64,000 nucleotides of DNA from Ascidia mentula (lineage: Eukaryota; Chordata; Ascidiacea; Phlebobranchia; Ascidiidae), in the NCBI GenBank assembly GCA_947561715.1, contig OX387198.1, positions 5,084,001 to 5,148,000 of the forward strand, written 5' to 3'. The notes beneath the pieces were generated by a model. That model ran no database searches. It saw only the letters and a list, made by a program, of their open reading frames with translations, and was not told where the DNA came from. This document shows, one piece after another, positions 49,409 through 62,200 of this stretch. The position numbers and the translations under genes are program-made. Every line of letters starts with the position of its first letter. Positions within the stretch are counted from its first letter, which is position 1.

Positions 49409-52326
49409 TTATTCGCCACTCTTGTTCGTATTTGTCGCATCAGCATACGTCATCCCTAGGGTTTGCCTCGGTGTAAAGGGTAAAGCAGCTGGAGGGACAA
49501 GATACTGGGAGAAGTAGGCGGGGTGAATGGCGCTGGGCAGAACGAAAGTTTTGTTGCATGCAGGGACAGCTGGCGTTCGTGACGTCACCAAACCTTCTTG
49601 TGATGTCAGTCTCGGCAGACCGGACCTCCATGCCGCCACCGCGCGGTCAAAATTACTCACGTTGCTAAAGTTGATCGGTACTTTCCAAGGAGCGCTGGTT
49701 CTTCTGAAGAAATCCGGTGTCACTGGTGAAGCAATTAAACCGTCTATTGGATGACGAAACACGCCTAATGACATCATAGATTCGTTTCGCGTTGGCTGCA
49801 CTCCTGTTGACGGTGAGTCATGATCGGACCGATTTTCTTTGTCATGGTAATGATCACAGTTCTCAGCGGTTGGAGATCTACTGCTGTGAGTTGCTGAGAT
49901 GTTTGGGTGCGGCGTAAATAGAAATTCCATCCTGGGCATTTCTTCGGCTTCTATGTGCATTACAGTTTCCGCAAATTCGTTACTGATGGATCGGACTTCC
50001 TTTAACTGGAGAAAAAGGAAGTAAAAAACTGTGTCAGTTTGGTAAATAACTTTAAGACGTGGGCTTTGAAGCTTTCCACAAAATATTTCTTCTGCAAGCT
50101 ACATTATTTGTTTTAGTAACATTGAAATTAATGGGGTGCACAGCAAAACAAGAATGAATTCTGGAAAAATATTTAATTAAAGAAATCCAATACCTTTTCC
50201 AGTAACTGTTGCAACAAATCCGGTGTTTGTGGTTTTCGGACAAGCAGGTTATTGCTGTAAGCCCGCACGAGGGCGCTCAATGAACTTTTTACTTTTTCCG
50301 TTTCTTGGATTTCTGGACTTTCTGAAAATTTTATTGATGAAAAATTTCACTGAGTACAGAAAATATTGACAATCTGAGTAGTAAAAAATAAGAATATCTC
50401 AGTAAAACGCGATAGCCGGGGTCAAAGTAAATGAGATGACTGTCACGACGCTACGTCTTTTGCATCTGGCACTACAAACAACATGCTGTTACTTACAATT
50501 TTGATCTGCGCGAACTAATTATGATTACTCAAAATGACACCTAAAAACTTGTCAATTGTGTCAACTTGAAAAATAGTAGAACACCTGCTCTAAATATGAC
50601 CAACGCCTGCAGAACAGCTGCATCTACGTCATCCAGATCCAGCGACGTCATTTGCTCAGCGAGGTCAAACAGGGGGTCAGCTAATCTGTTTAATGGAGTT
50701 TCTTTCAATTCCGTCCTTGTGACTTTCACTCCAGCGAAAATTGAGAGTTGTTTGCTGTAAATTGTATCAAGATTTACCGCGGCACGCACCACGATAACAT
50801 CCATGCATATGGCTTTCAGCATGGACACTTGATCTTCAGTAGAAATCTATTAAAAAAGTATGTTCTAAAGGTTGAATTTCGAAACATTTTGCTGTTTAAA
50901 AATAATGAATAAAACGTTTTCCAAAGAGATAGAAACCATATTTTTTACACTTTTTAAGACCCTAATAAGCAGCTTTTATAGTTTGGGCAGCAGAACTTAC
51001 GTTTTTTACGAACAATGGAATTCTTTTTGCAAAATCAACAACATTAGTTATTGCATTAGTGAGCGCGACTGAGAATCTATCGCCTGGTGGCAGTGTTGGG
51101 CTCTTGTCATCCAAAACCCCCTGCAAGTGTAGTAGGCCATCATTGAAAAACAGAATTCACCAGTTTAACAATTTTAGAACAAGTAATTATGTTACTTTTG
51201 TATGCTTTACAAAGAAATTACACGATTTACTGAACAAAGGCATGCTTAAAAACACCTTTGATTGGTTGAATGCGTGGAGAATTGAACCAATCAGATCACG
51301 TTCTTCATCTTGAAGCACCGCCCTTTCCCAGGCAAATTGCTGAATCACGTGGTTTATTTCTTTCCGTCGCCGCATTTCTCTGTTATGTTCGATCAGCCTT
51401 CGTTTGGCGACACGTTTTTCTTCGTCCAGAACAACTGGATATCAACACGAATCGTTAGCACAAGAAATATTAATAATCTCTGAGATTTATCCTTTACGAA
51501 GTTAATTGTGTTGTTTAAATGTGCATCAAATACGTAGTTTAGGACACCAGTTAAAGAAACAAGAGAAATATAAACAATCTCTTACGGTTAGTTGCCATGC
51601 CAACTGTGAGGCACTTCTGATATCTGCATAATTGACATTGGTTTCTCGAGATCTTGTTTATTTCGCAAACTCCATCTGATTTGCAGCGATAACTTTCCTG
51701 TAAATTTTTTTGAACCGTTCGACGAAAAAATCCCTAAACGATACACGGATATTAGTTAAACATACCTTCTGTTTCACAGAAATTGTTTTTGTGGATAAAA
51801 TATTTGTTAAGTGGAATACAGTGGAACCGTTGCAACAGCTGCTTATTGTTTATTTTGCATTGAGAAACTTCTTCGGGGCAATTGCAAACAAATACAGTTA
51901 TCCATCTAAGTTAAAAAACACTATATGCTATTTTTCTGACCTTGCAGCCTTCACAGGTTATGCATCTGTAATGATAACCAGTAGCTTTATCCCCACAAAC
52001 CACACACTTTTCGTTCCCGTCCAAATAACTAGGAATGTAACCTGCCCACAAAAGATTGCCGTAAGTTTCAGGTCGTACAAATCCCAAATTTAGAAATTTA
52101 ATTTTACAACCCATAAGCCAGAAACTTACAAAAGCAAATTTATTTGCGTAAATGTTAGTGCTTTAGGCAACAAAGAAGACGAAGAGAAAAAATTTACAAC
52201 AAAACCCAAAACTATTGTTTGACTATCAATATAAATTCTTTTTTAATTTTTCTTACCTTTCATTGTTTTTTTGTCCTTTAAACTTCCACTTCGTTTCCGC
52301 TTGAATACAGCTTCCGTGAATTCCAT
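49409..52326 (-). CDS. Thyroid hormone receptor-like nuclear receptor (NR1A)
   Basis: Eight exons: 52326-52257, 52041-51941, 51733-51586, 51434-51256, 51120-51001, 50846-50585, 50321-50194, 50005-49409, giving 534 residues. The A/B region is only about 23 residues, followed by GYIPSYLDG, shared with vertebrate TRs. The two C4 zinc fingers match TR closely: [20 protein letters not shown] with the P box CEGCKGFF, then [16 protein letters not shown] and [19 protein letters not shown]. The ligand domain keeps the NR signature ([12 protein letters not shown], then [11 protein letters not shown]) but is otherwise diverged. The final exon replaces helix 12 (LFLEVF in vertebrates) with [11 protein letters not shown] and adds about 165 residues of unknown function. 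Expected to bind TR-type DNA elements; hormone response is doubtful. Confidence 0.9.
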
Positions 52327-54593
52327 AATTCCGCATGCGATTGTTACGTCATTTCAAGTTATCTCCCACTAAATACTAGCTTTGCAAAAATACATTATCA
52401 GACGTTTTCTGATGTTCGATGTCAAAAATTGTTTGTTCGTCATTATGACAACCAATAACTGACACATGTTTAAGACACTGATGCTCAAACATAACATTAA
52501 AACATTTTTCTTGAGTATATTCAAAATATCGCTACAAAATCTCAAAATCTGGCGAAAGGTTGCAATGAAACTATAAATTTCATACAAGCTTCTTACGGAT
52601 TTTTTGGGCTTGGTTTACCTCCACAACAAGTAAAGACTGTCACGTGTTGCATTCTAGACACACCGAGATTGCTACTTCTTTCCCTGATATCGACCTCACG
52701 ATACCAGGGTCCTTCCATTGTTTCCACGTACTTTGGACCAAGATCTAACCTACTTACCTGGTTTCAGGCGTTGAAACAGAGAAACAAATATCGCCTATAA
52801 CTCATTGGAACCGATGTATAAGTATGTATTTGAAAACATGGAATACAATATTGGAACATATTTTTGCTAATGTGCGTTTTTATTGGACTAGATTTGTTTT
52901 AATATTTTAATAATTTTGATTTCAGAGCGTTTTTATTTATAATCTCAAACGTAACTGGCAATAAACATAGTTTGGAATTTTGGTGTTTATTTTGTTTTGT
53001 TCGCAAATCTTAGGCATTACGTTTGGCATAGCTTAGTTATTGGTTTGTTAGCAGCTTAGTTTACTAATTGTACTGTACGACAACTCTCAAACATAATAAA
53101 TGGGGGATTTCGTTACACAGAAACAACTGGCTAGTTTTTGCCGATATGCCAAAAAATTTCAGAAGAGGAATGCGAACTCATTTCAACTCTCGTCCCAGTT
53201 CGGGCCTTTCAGGTGTACAAAGCGGCCTGACACACTTTGCATCGTCCTGGTTAGTTACCCGGCCCTGTGTACTCAGGACTTGCGCGACCGGCTAACGGAA
53301 AAAGCGTATCACTACTTGCGTTCTGACGTTCGCTTGTTTGCTGATGGGATAAGGGTAAAACAACTTGGCCCGTGCGGCGCAGCTTCGAGTCGTGCCAAGA
53401 GGTGATTCTCCCTCGTCAAGGTCTTTGACACAGTTTGTTAAGTAAACTCTGCTATTCTGAGATTTTCCAATCTGATTTTAGCATAGTAACTAGGTTTATG
53501 TTTCTGTACTTTTGCTGACGCAACGAGATTATTTTCGGTGTTCCTAATTTCAATTTTACTTCGTCAAAAAGTAATTACACAAAGATCAAGCGCATACGAT
53601 TTTTGGTGTATTGCATCATATTTTTTCATAATGAAATAAATCTTACAAAAACTTAAGAATTGCAGTTGTAACATGCTTTAAATCGTGAGTTTAAGTTATA
53701 TAATATGCTGTAAAACTTACCTCGCGATTTTTAAAAAAACTGTGCACATACCGCCACCGAGCGGATATTAGGTGTTATCGATAAGTTTGAGGCCTGAGGC
53801 AATTTTAATACCGCTTGTGATTGTGAAGAATTCTGTCGTACAAGATAAAACACTCAGTTTAGTTTGTAGTTCAAATTAGCAAAGCAATTACACCTTCATA
53901 GAGTTTTTTAGTTATTACATGGCGTGACAGTTGTTTATAGATACTAGATCATGTCTTCGCAATTTGGCATATTTTGTGTAGCTATTGTGTTTATTTACCA
54001 TTCAGGATTTAGTCAGGAAGTGTTAAAGGATTGTTGTGTTTTAGTCTTTGTGAATTTTTGAAACCTGTTAGTTTACCCACACCACGGCACGACATACCAT
54101 TGGTTGTTGAAGTTGCACGTCGAAAACTTGCACTGCTCCTAACGTAGTTTACCGAGAACCTACAGTAGTTTCCTTCCCTCAAGACAACCACAATATTTTC
54201 AAAGCTCTTTTCTATGAAATTTACACGCTTCACTTCACATAGAGATTGGTGGGGCTTAAGACCTGGCGGCCCTGGGGTAAAATCACAGGCCTATAACCAG
54301 TAATTTCGAATTTCCAGATTTTAGTCCAGGCATCGATTGGCCATTTCAAAGTTAATTTTCCAGGAAACTATATTATCGTGAACTATGCTCTACGCTGTGT
54401 ATAGTGAAAAGTGCTGATAATAGGTGTTGTTATAATTTGTCGATAAAATCTGCATATTGCATTGTGTGGAAGACTGGCCATGACAAGACATACACGAAGA
54501 CGATATAGGCAAGTATCTGTGTATTTCTGACACCACCTACGTCATCATGTGTTTGACGAAATTAGTGTAAATTTTACTTATCGTGTATTACAG
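52327..54593. other. Intergenic region between the divergent receptor and B4GAT1-like genes
   Basis: The two genes point away from each other, so both promoters lie here. No protein family is recognised. A 101-codon plus-strand frame at 53100-53405 has no hit I know. The TACAG just before the B4GAT1-like ATG at 54594 looks like a splice acceptor, so a 5' non-coding exon is likely upstream. Confidence 0.45.
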
Positions 54594-56195
54594 ATGGCAA
54601 CTCAAAAGTTTCTCGTCATAGTGATACTCATTATAACGTCACAAATCCTGCGAATGTTTTTGGAATCTACTTTTTCCGACGAAGAGAACGTCGATGACGT
54701 CATTATTGTCGAGAGAACTTTATCCGGAATGTCTGAAACCCTGGCGTCAGGTCGTTACGCAGTGCGACCGTTTTATAAATCGGAGGGCTACCCGATTAAT
54801 GGCGTCACGCCTACTGACGTTACACTCGTGCTTCATGGAACAGTGAACAAGATGTACAAGCTGATTGAAATAGCCGAGGTTTGGGATGGCCCAGTGTCTA
54901 TGTCGATATTAGCTCCAGGAAGTGACGCGGCGTTCACTGATGACGCAATCGATGGCGTCAGACTTTGCTGGAAAAATCTCCGACGTATTACGTCATTCCA
55001 TCTCGTCTTTCCAGTTGGTTCTCCGCCCAACATGACGTCAATAGGAAGTTTTGTCTACCTGTCTTGTAAAGACGTCATCAGACGGTTGCGTATACGCAAA
55101 CCACGTGGTGAAAGTTTACCATATCCTCACAACGTCATGCGCAATGTTGCGCGACGAGGTAGTTTGACCAATTTCGTGCTGCACGTGGACGCTGACGTCA
55201 CACCCATTGAAGGATTGAGGAAACGTTTCGGAGAATTCCTCAAGAGAAACTTGCTCAACGAAAATTTGAAGTAAAATTTTGATCTAGTTCCGCTGTTGTC
55301 CAATACTGTATTGCCACGTTGTCATTTCAGATTATCACGTGATCTCTACGTGCTTCCGGTCTTCGAAATTAGACACACGTCAAATCCGGTCAGAACGAAA
55401 CGGGATCTTATCACCGCACATGAGGATAAGAATGCCAGGGCTTTTATGCAAGTCAGTAAAGTAAATTAACCTATGTATTACACTTACGACCCGTTACAAA
55501 CACTTTCAGCGTGTAGTAATGCTCCTGTCAGTACAACATGACCTCAAGGGGGATACACGATTCTATTTATGAATCGGATCACTGAATGTCGTAGTGTTAA
55601 AATTCGCAGGAGACTTGCCCTCAGTGTCACCAAGCAACCGACTACGAGCGCTGGCTCCGATCCATCTCCTATTCTCCAGGGGATGAGATGCGTGTGTCGA
55701 ACACAGTGAAGTACACGCGAGGCTGGGAGCCTTTCTTCATCGCGCCACGATACATTCCACTGTATGACGAAAAATTCGCGTCTTATGGACAAGACCGCTT
55801 GTCGCACGTAAGCATCGTTAAAGCATTGCTTCAAATTGCTAAATTCAATGCAATACCACGAATTTTTAATGAAGTTCAATAGCAAAATGGACTCCAGGAA
55901 AAACTGACACTATTTAAATAAAAGTCTCGTCACCTCGAGGTTCCGTCCATGCGTTTTTGTAGTAGTTTATGCGGTATTTGATTCGATTTGTTTTTAGATG
56001 TGCGAGCTTCAAGCACAAGGATACAGCTTCAAAGTACTGCAAGACGAATTTCTGGTTTACGACGGTTACAGATCAAAAGCCAGGGCCTCGGACAAGGAAA
56101 TAAAAAGACGCGACGACCAGAAAGTGTTTTACGCAACATTCGCTTCTAACCTTCGTCGGTTTGGGTACACAGACGTAAAGTACAACGTGTGCTAA
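54594..56195 (+). CDS. B4GAT1-like: Beta-1,4-glucuronyltransferase 1-like (GT49 family)
   Basis: Four exons: 54594-55270, 55331-55451, 55610-55807, 55998-56195, giving 397 residues against about 415 in human B4GAT1. The N-terminus MATQKFLVIVILIITSQIL is a signal anchor of a type II Golgi protein. The DxD metal-binding motif lies in FVLHVDADVTPIEGL (about residue 198). Later come RGWEPFFIAPRYIPLYDEKF with YGQDRLSH, and LQDEFLVYDGYRS, which match the acceptor part of the family. B4GAT1 adds glucuronic acid to xylose and primes LARGE-dependent matriglycan on alpha-dystroglycan. The choice of ATG 54594 fits the anchor and the acceptor-like TACAG just before it. LARGE itself is unlikely, because the GT8 domain is absent. 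Confidence 0.88.
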
Positions 56196-56604
56196 CATGT
56201 CCTACTAGTTCATAAAGCCTGAGTATTACTGTTAAAAGATGGAATTAACAGTTTTCTGATATAACTCGATTATGTGCTAAAAGTCCTGTGGATTTTATGA
56301 AGCTAGAATGCTAATGGCGACTAAACTGCGTTCTAATGTGATCTGATAGACAAAGTTTTAAAAAAATGCCGTGGGATATTGTTAAATGACATGCACTGGG
56401 ATTGACAACAAAATCACCCCGCCATATTACTTGATATTGTATATTTTGCTACACACCCACGATGCCCACTGTATATGCATATAAACCATGCTGCACAATC
56501 ATTCTGTGCTTATGCAATTCTTCAATTTCTACATTTACGTTACTTGCAACATATCTCTACCCTTGTTGTCCAGTTAGCCACACAAAAAGATCGTATAACG
56601 AACA

Positions 56605-56610
56605 AATAAA
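56605..56610 (+). terminator. Candidate polyadenylation signal of the B4GAT1-like gene
   Basis: AATAAA about 410 bases after the TAA, just before the convergent end of the SLC6 copy at 56641. Confidence 0.45.
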
Positions 56611-56640
56611 GTCAACAATCTGACGGATAACACTTGAGTG

Positions 56641-58276
56641 TTAAAAAGCAGTATTAAAAACGCGATCTCTGTCTGATTTTGTGTGTATCTTATTCCAAAC
56701 GAGGTTTTGTACGGCAAAAATGTTTACCTTGGTGATTGTTCCTTCGGTGAGGTAGGTCTTCATTATTACATAGATGGCGTACCCAGGAATAAATAGCACA
56801 GAAGATAAGCTCATAAGATAGGCGATAACCCGGGCCCAGGGAGGATAAACGTAGCTTCTGTACTTCAAAGGTTTGTTCACGACAAGATAATGGACAAACA
56901 TACACTAAGGATAAAAATGGTGAACAAAAGCATTATATACTGCTTTTTTTTGTTGCCAGGTTTCCAATAAACACTTTAGAAACTAAGTGCCAGAAGAGCA
57001 ATTCCGATTAAAAAGCATTATATTTACAAAAAAAAATAATCTATATCAATACACAATAGTGGTTATTTTTTTGTAAGATAGCAACTTACTAATTGCTGGT
57101 CCAACAAATTTCCAAGTAAGCTTAATCCAAACCTTTCCTCTTCTCGGGCCAATCATGGCTTCCATTTCGTGCCAATATCGATCAAATCCGTACAACCAAG
57201 ACACGGCCAGAAATTCACATTCTACCCTAATAGTTGAACCTTGATGGTTTGCCAGGTTACACTCACCTCCGTCGTCATGGCGAGGGAAATAAGCATTAAA
57301 AGTATACAAATTGCTGCATTAACAATCTCCTTTCGTTTCTGTAGATGTGGAAAATTGTCCACTACTATTGCCAAGATTGCTTCTTGCTGCAGAAACTGCG
57401 CAACAAACATTTAAACATAGCAAAATAGTAATAAATACGAGAACACACAAACAAAATACATGCTGGGGTGCAGCCAAAGCAGGAGATTTATGTACCATGT
57501 TCTTTTACCTGGGTTCTCAACGTGGTTAATGTACGCAAATTTAATCCCTGCCCTACAAACACTCGACATTTAGACCCCTTCTCTATACGTTTGTATCAAA
57601 TCCAAGGAGCAATATCATGAGAAAAAACAAAGCCGACCAAAATTGTGGCAGAGGAAGAAGAGATAACGTTTGAGGATAAGCGATGAACGCCAACCCTGGA
57701 CCTGAACTTGCCACGTGTTCAATTGTCGTGTTCTGAGAAATAGGATTGTAATTTGAGCTCCTTACAGCACGTTGAGTTTGTTTAAAGCATGTGACATTTA
57801 TGTAGAACTGTATTAAAAAAGGCCTACTTGAAACTTTGCCATGAATCCGAGGGTGGAGAAAACGGCAAATCCAACAACGAAACTTGTGAAAGCGTTGGCA
57901 AAGGAAAAAATGAACGAGTCTCTGTGGAAAATTGAAAAAAACCTTAATATTTGTTTTGACAAAAAATTGATGCTTGGTTTGGCAAAAACTCTTTAGATTT
58001 TAGAAGTTCTTGTTACCTCCAGAAGTTGTGATGATACTCGTTGTAACTCCCCAATGTGGTCAAAATAGCAGTGCTCAATGAAAACGAGTAATAACTTGTG
58101 TCGCAGCAGCTCCACACATTACCGAGGCCAATGGAGCCTCCAAGCAATGCGAAAACAAAATCCCAAGACTTTGCCCATTTCTGTCTTTTTTGCTCCCTGT
58201 GAACTTTTTTCTGTTTGTAGTCAACAATATCTGTGCCTCCGCACGAAATAGAACAAGCAGATGCCGAAGAACTCAT
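56641..58276 (-). pseudogene. SLC6 transporter copy 1, internally deleted
   Basis: Starts MSSSASACS with the usual SLC6 TM1 lead ([20 protein letters not shown] then VW). In the same exon (58276-58017) it jumps to SCCDTSYYSFSLSTAILTTL, which belongs to TM6, so TM1b to TM5 are missing. Later exons carry TM7 ([14 protein letters not shown]), EL4 and TM8 ([20 protein letters not shown]), TM9, part of TM10, TM11 and TM12 ([14 protein letters not shown]). The first half of TM10 is also absent: only about 45 bases separate the TM9 exon from [16 protein letters not shown], and the phases do not match. A protein without TM2-TM5 cannot transport. Probably a pseudogene, although frames between the breaks remain open. 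A full paralogue lies next to it on the right. Confidence 0.7.
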
Positions 58277-59263
58277 TGCGTTTAAGATCTCGTTGCATTC
58301 GCAGCTTATTCATGACATTCTACCGCGTGTGTGTAACCTTCCTCAGCTGTTTGGCGCGACTCCATGAAATACTTGCGGTTTATAATCCTGCCAAGCCGCC
58401 ATGGACCGTTAGGTATTTTGTTTATTCTGTTCACTCTCTACGGGACCTGACGTAAACTCGTTTCATTGGCTGCTTGTACTGTCATGATGACGTCATTTAA
58501 GATCTAAAGCTAACGAATGTAGTAAATCAAACATTTATTTTCCCTTTCTCGGGTCCATATATGAGTAGAAAAATGCGTTTCTGTAGAACATATACTCCCT
58601 ACATACAACATACAAAGTAGATAAACAAAATTATATAATAAGCTATTGTGCCAAGACCAAAACAAGTGCAACCGAAGGAAACAAACAACTGATTTTCCCA
58701 ACCTTGTACTCTACTCTAACATGTTCACATTATGAGTAGGATTTAGTTGACAACACGTGTTGGTATACGCAAAACATCAGTCACACGGTAAGCTTTTTAT
58801 TTTCATCTCAAATGCAAATTTCCTTACACGGACATATGTGGATTAAGGGTAGCTAGTGAGGTAAACTGGCTGTGGAAATAAAGGATTTCACGGGATACTG
58901 AAATGTTTATCGTGATTGATGGTCAAAAATGGTGGGATCGATGAAGGAAGTGGGAACTGTTAATATATTGCTCTATACGTACACGGGCTATAAAACTGTC
59001 AACAAAATCAAATACTAAATATCTAAATAACATCCATTTCTGTGGATTTTCTTGAAATCGGTTGACAAAATAGCTCCTGAGAAGAAACGTTTGTTTTTTA
59101 AAAAAAAAGTGGTAACCATAGTTTCCCGAAATATTTTTGAGCCCTACACAAAAAGGAATAAGACAAACAAAAGTATATGCTATTATCTCCTGTCAGCCAA
59201 TGGTCGACAAAATGCCTATATATATAAATCGTAAGTCGTGTGCCTTACAACAAGGTCTTCGCT
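58277..59263. other. Spacer between the two SLC6 copies
   Basis: No coding signal on either strand. It should hold the promoter of copy 1 and the 3' UTR of copy 2. A TGACGTCA palindrome lies at 58488-58495, about 210 bases upstream of the copy 1 ATG. Confidence 0.45.
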
Positions 59264-62200
59264 TTATACAGACGGTGAGTTTCGCATATACTTGTAGGTA
59301 TCATCAGTATTGTATATTCAAATACAATCTTCATAGTATTTTGAGAAACCACATTTTTGTAATTACCTTGGTAATTTTGCCATCGCGCATGTAAGTTACC
59401 ACGGCTTTGTATATTGCGTAGCCAGGTATGAAGACCACCGAACTCAGACTCATCAAATGAGCGACTGCTTGAGCCCAGGCGGGATAGACGTAATTTTGGT
59501 ACTTCAAGGGCTTGTTCACGACGAGGTAGTATATAAATATGATCTAAAAACAATGATAAGCGTATTATTGTGTACGCAGCTTGTCCACATTGGCATGTTT
59601 GAGAAAACATACATGAAAGGCAACCTTCAAATACTACAGACCACTAGGTTCCATCTCCTAACACTGCAGGTTCGCTTGGTCGAACCTATATAATATTACA
59701 AGATCTAGCGTACCTAGAGCGCCTGTAGTAATAGAAGGTGCCCCGTATACATCAAAAACAGTGGCCTGAATGCTTTTCCTATGGGGTTAACATTTCATTT
59801 ATCATGTTAAATGGAAAATACAAAATTATGTGTTTGCTTCCATACTAGGAAACGCATTGTGAAAAACTTCATTCGCAAATTAATAGAAATTAGGAACTAT
59901 GGATAGATATGACATGGGGTTAACAAAGTTTGCTATTGCTTGTTGGGGCTAATTACGACTACTTACGAAAGATAGCGCAGGACCAATATACAACCAAGAC
60001 AATTTAATCCAAAACTTTCCTCTTCTCGGGCCAATCATGGCTTCGATTTCGTCCCAGTAACGATCAAACCCGTACAACCAAGAAATGGCCAGAAATTCGC
60101 AAGAAGAAATAAAAAACATGCACCATCCGGTCGCCGCATAGTTGTTGTAGATTACAAACACGTACACACCACCCTGCGTAATATAAAATGCAATTGAATA
60201 CGAAAATCACAACATATTTTTACTCAACCTAAAATTTTTGTGAAACAAGTGAAATTCTGATAAGTTCAATGAGTTTTTTCTGGCAATAATGTTTATCAAT
60301 ATCAACGTTTCGGTTTGCTATACAGTATCAGGATGTGCTCCAGCCTCCTTGTATATTGATAATATGCCTGGCAGCATCAGTTATGAATTTAAGTTAGTTA
60401 GTCCCTCCAAAGGATGCAATGTTTATAAATTTTAAGCATGGTACGGATGCTGATTGCTTAATTTTTTTTGCCGTTTTGCGATCATCGCCAGCTACAAAAA
60501 TCCTTTGCATTACCTCGGTGACCATGGAGAGACAGACAATCATCAGGAAAACGCATGCAGCGGCATGAACCAACTCCTTCCGCCTCCTCAAGTGGGGAAA
60601 ATTATCCAAAATCAGCGCCATCAAACTTTCTTGTTGCAGAAACTAAGAAGGAAACAAATTCACTCGGAAAAGAGGAAGTAATCCGTGTGGTTTTGTATTT
60701 TGCTGATTGCAGCAGTTATGGATGTAATGAAATAACGTTACTGTCAGGTTTGGTTCTATAGAAATGCGGAGAAGGGTAGACACCTGCACTTCACCTAAAA
60801 ACAGCGCGAGGTCCGACGTGGTCAAATCCGTCTAGTGTGCCAAGGAACGTCTTGGTTAATGTTATCGATTGAGACAAGGGCGCCAGTCATTTTGAACCAA
60901 AGTCTATTGTTACCTTGGTGTCAAATCCCAGCAACAGGAGCATAAGAAAAAACAAAGCCGACCAAAATTGTGGCAGAGGAAGAAGAGACAACGTTTGAGG
61001 ATAAGCGATGAACGCCAACCCTGGACCTGAACTTGCCACGTGTTCAATTGTCGTGTTCTGAGAAAGGAAAGGGTCATTTTGATGCTTGAATTTGAAAATT
61101 TTGAAATATCTTTGGCAATATGACCCTTTCGTTCTACCTTGCTACGTATATTGCACATTATAATTGCAGACTTACTTTTTATTTTATGAAGTTATTGGGA
61201 GAAATAAAAAAAAACATGACCAACCTGAAATTTTGCCATGAAGCCCAGTGTCGAGAAGACGGCAAATCCAACTATGAAACTTGTGAAAGAATTGGCGAAG
61301 CAAAAAATAAACGAGTCTCTGGAACAACATTCTTACTTTTAAAAGTTGCGATATTTCTATCGGTATCAAAAACATAAAGCTTTCCGTTGTGGGCCAGCCA
61401 TCAAGCTCAAACTGAAATATTGTGAGCGGTGAACTAACCTCCAGAAATTATGACGGTACGTGTTGTAACTCCCGAGGGTTGTCAACACAGATATGCTCAA
61501 CGAAAACGAATAAACCACCTGTGTGGCGGCAGCGACCCAAACCTTAACGATACATGAAATAGTCGTAAAGATAACATACATAAATTTTAAATTGCAATAT
61601 GCCTGGCACCAACAGGAGTTTTATATATTTTTTAAAGCTTAACTGTTTGATGAAATAGAACTCTTAAAAACTTGTATGCGAATCTCCCGACAGTCTTACG
61701 GTAACAAGGACCATTTGAATAAGTGATACTGACGATACCGAATCATAGGCGAAATATATATATATATCAAAAACAACTGAAAGACAAGTGTCTTAGGTTT
61801 GCTCTTCGACAACTTGCTGTTGGGTGACATTTACACAAGTTATCTTTTAATTACCTCAAGCTTCAGCAATTTCGGAACGTCCGGAATCAAATAGTATTTA
61901 ATTCCATTTGCCGCCCCGTCTAGAGTGGCACCTCTTACCAAAACCGCAAGGATAAGGAGAATTGGAAGGCTGGCAGTGACGTAAACGACCTTGGCCGACC
62001 ACTTTATGCCCTTGAATGTTGAAAGAAACATCGCAAGCCAAAGTATTGCCAGGTACAAGACCAGATCTGATCGGAAGCTTCCCGGCTCGTCAATTCCCGA
62101 CGAAACTCCCAAAACTTCGTAACTAAATGAAAAAGAAGGAAATGTCCACTAATGAAGTGGCGAGTAAGTAAAATCCCAGTATGTTGACAAACTTAAATCT

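Noticed and set aside
53100-53405. Plus-strand open frame of 101 codons between the receptor and the B4GAT1-like gene
   Set aside because: No family resemblance, no clear splice context and unremarkable composition. Could be chance; kept as non-coding.
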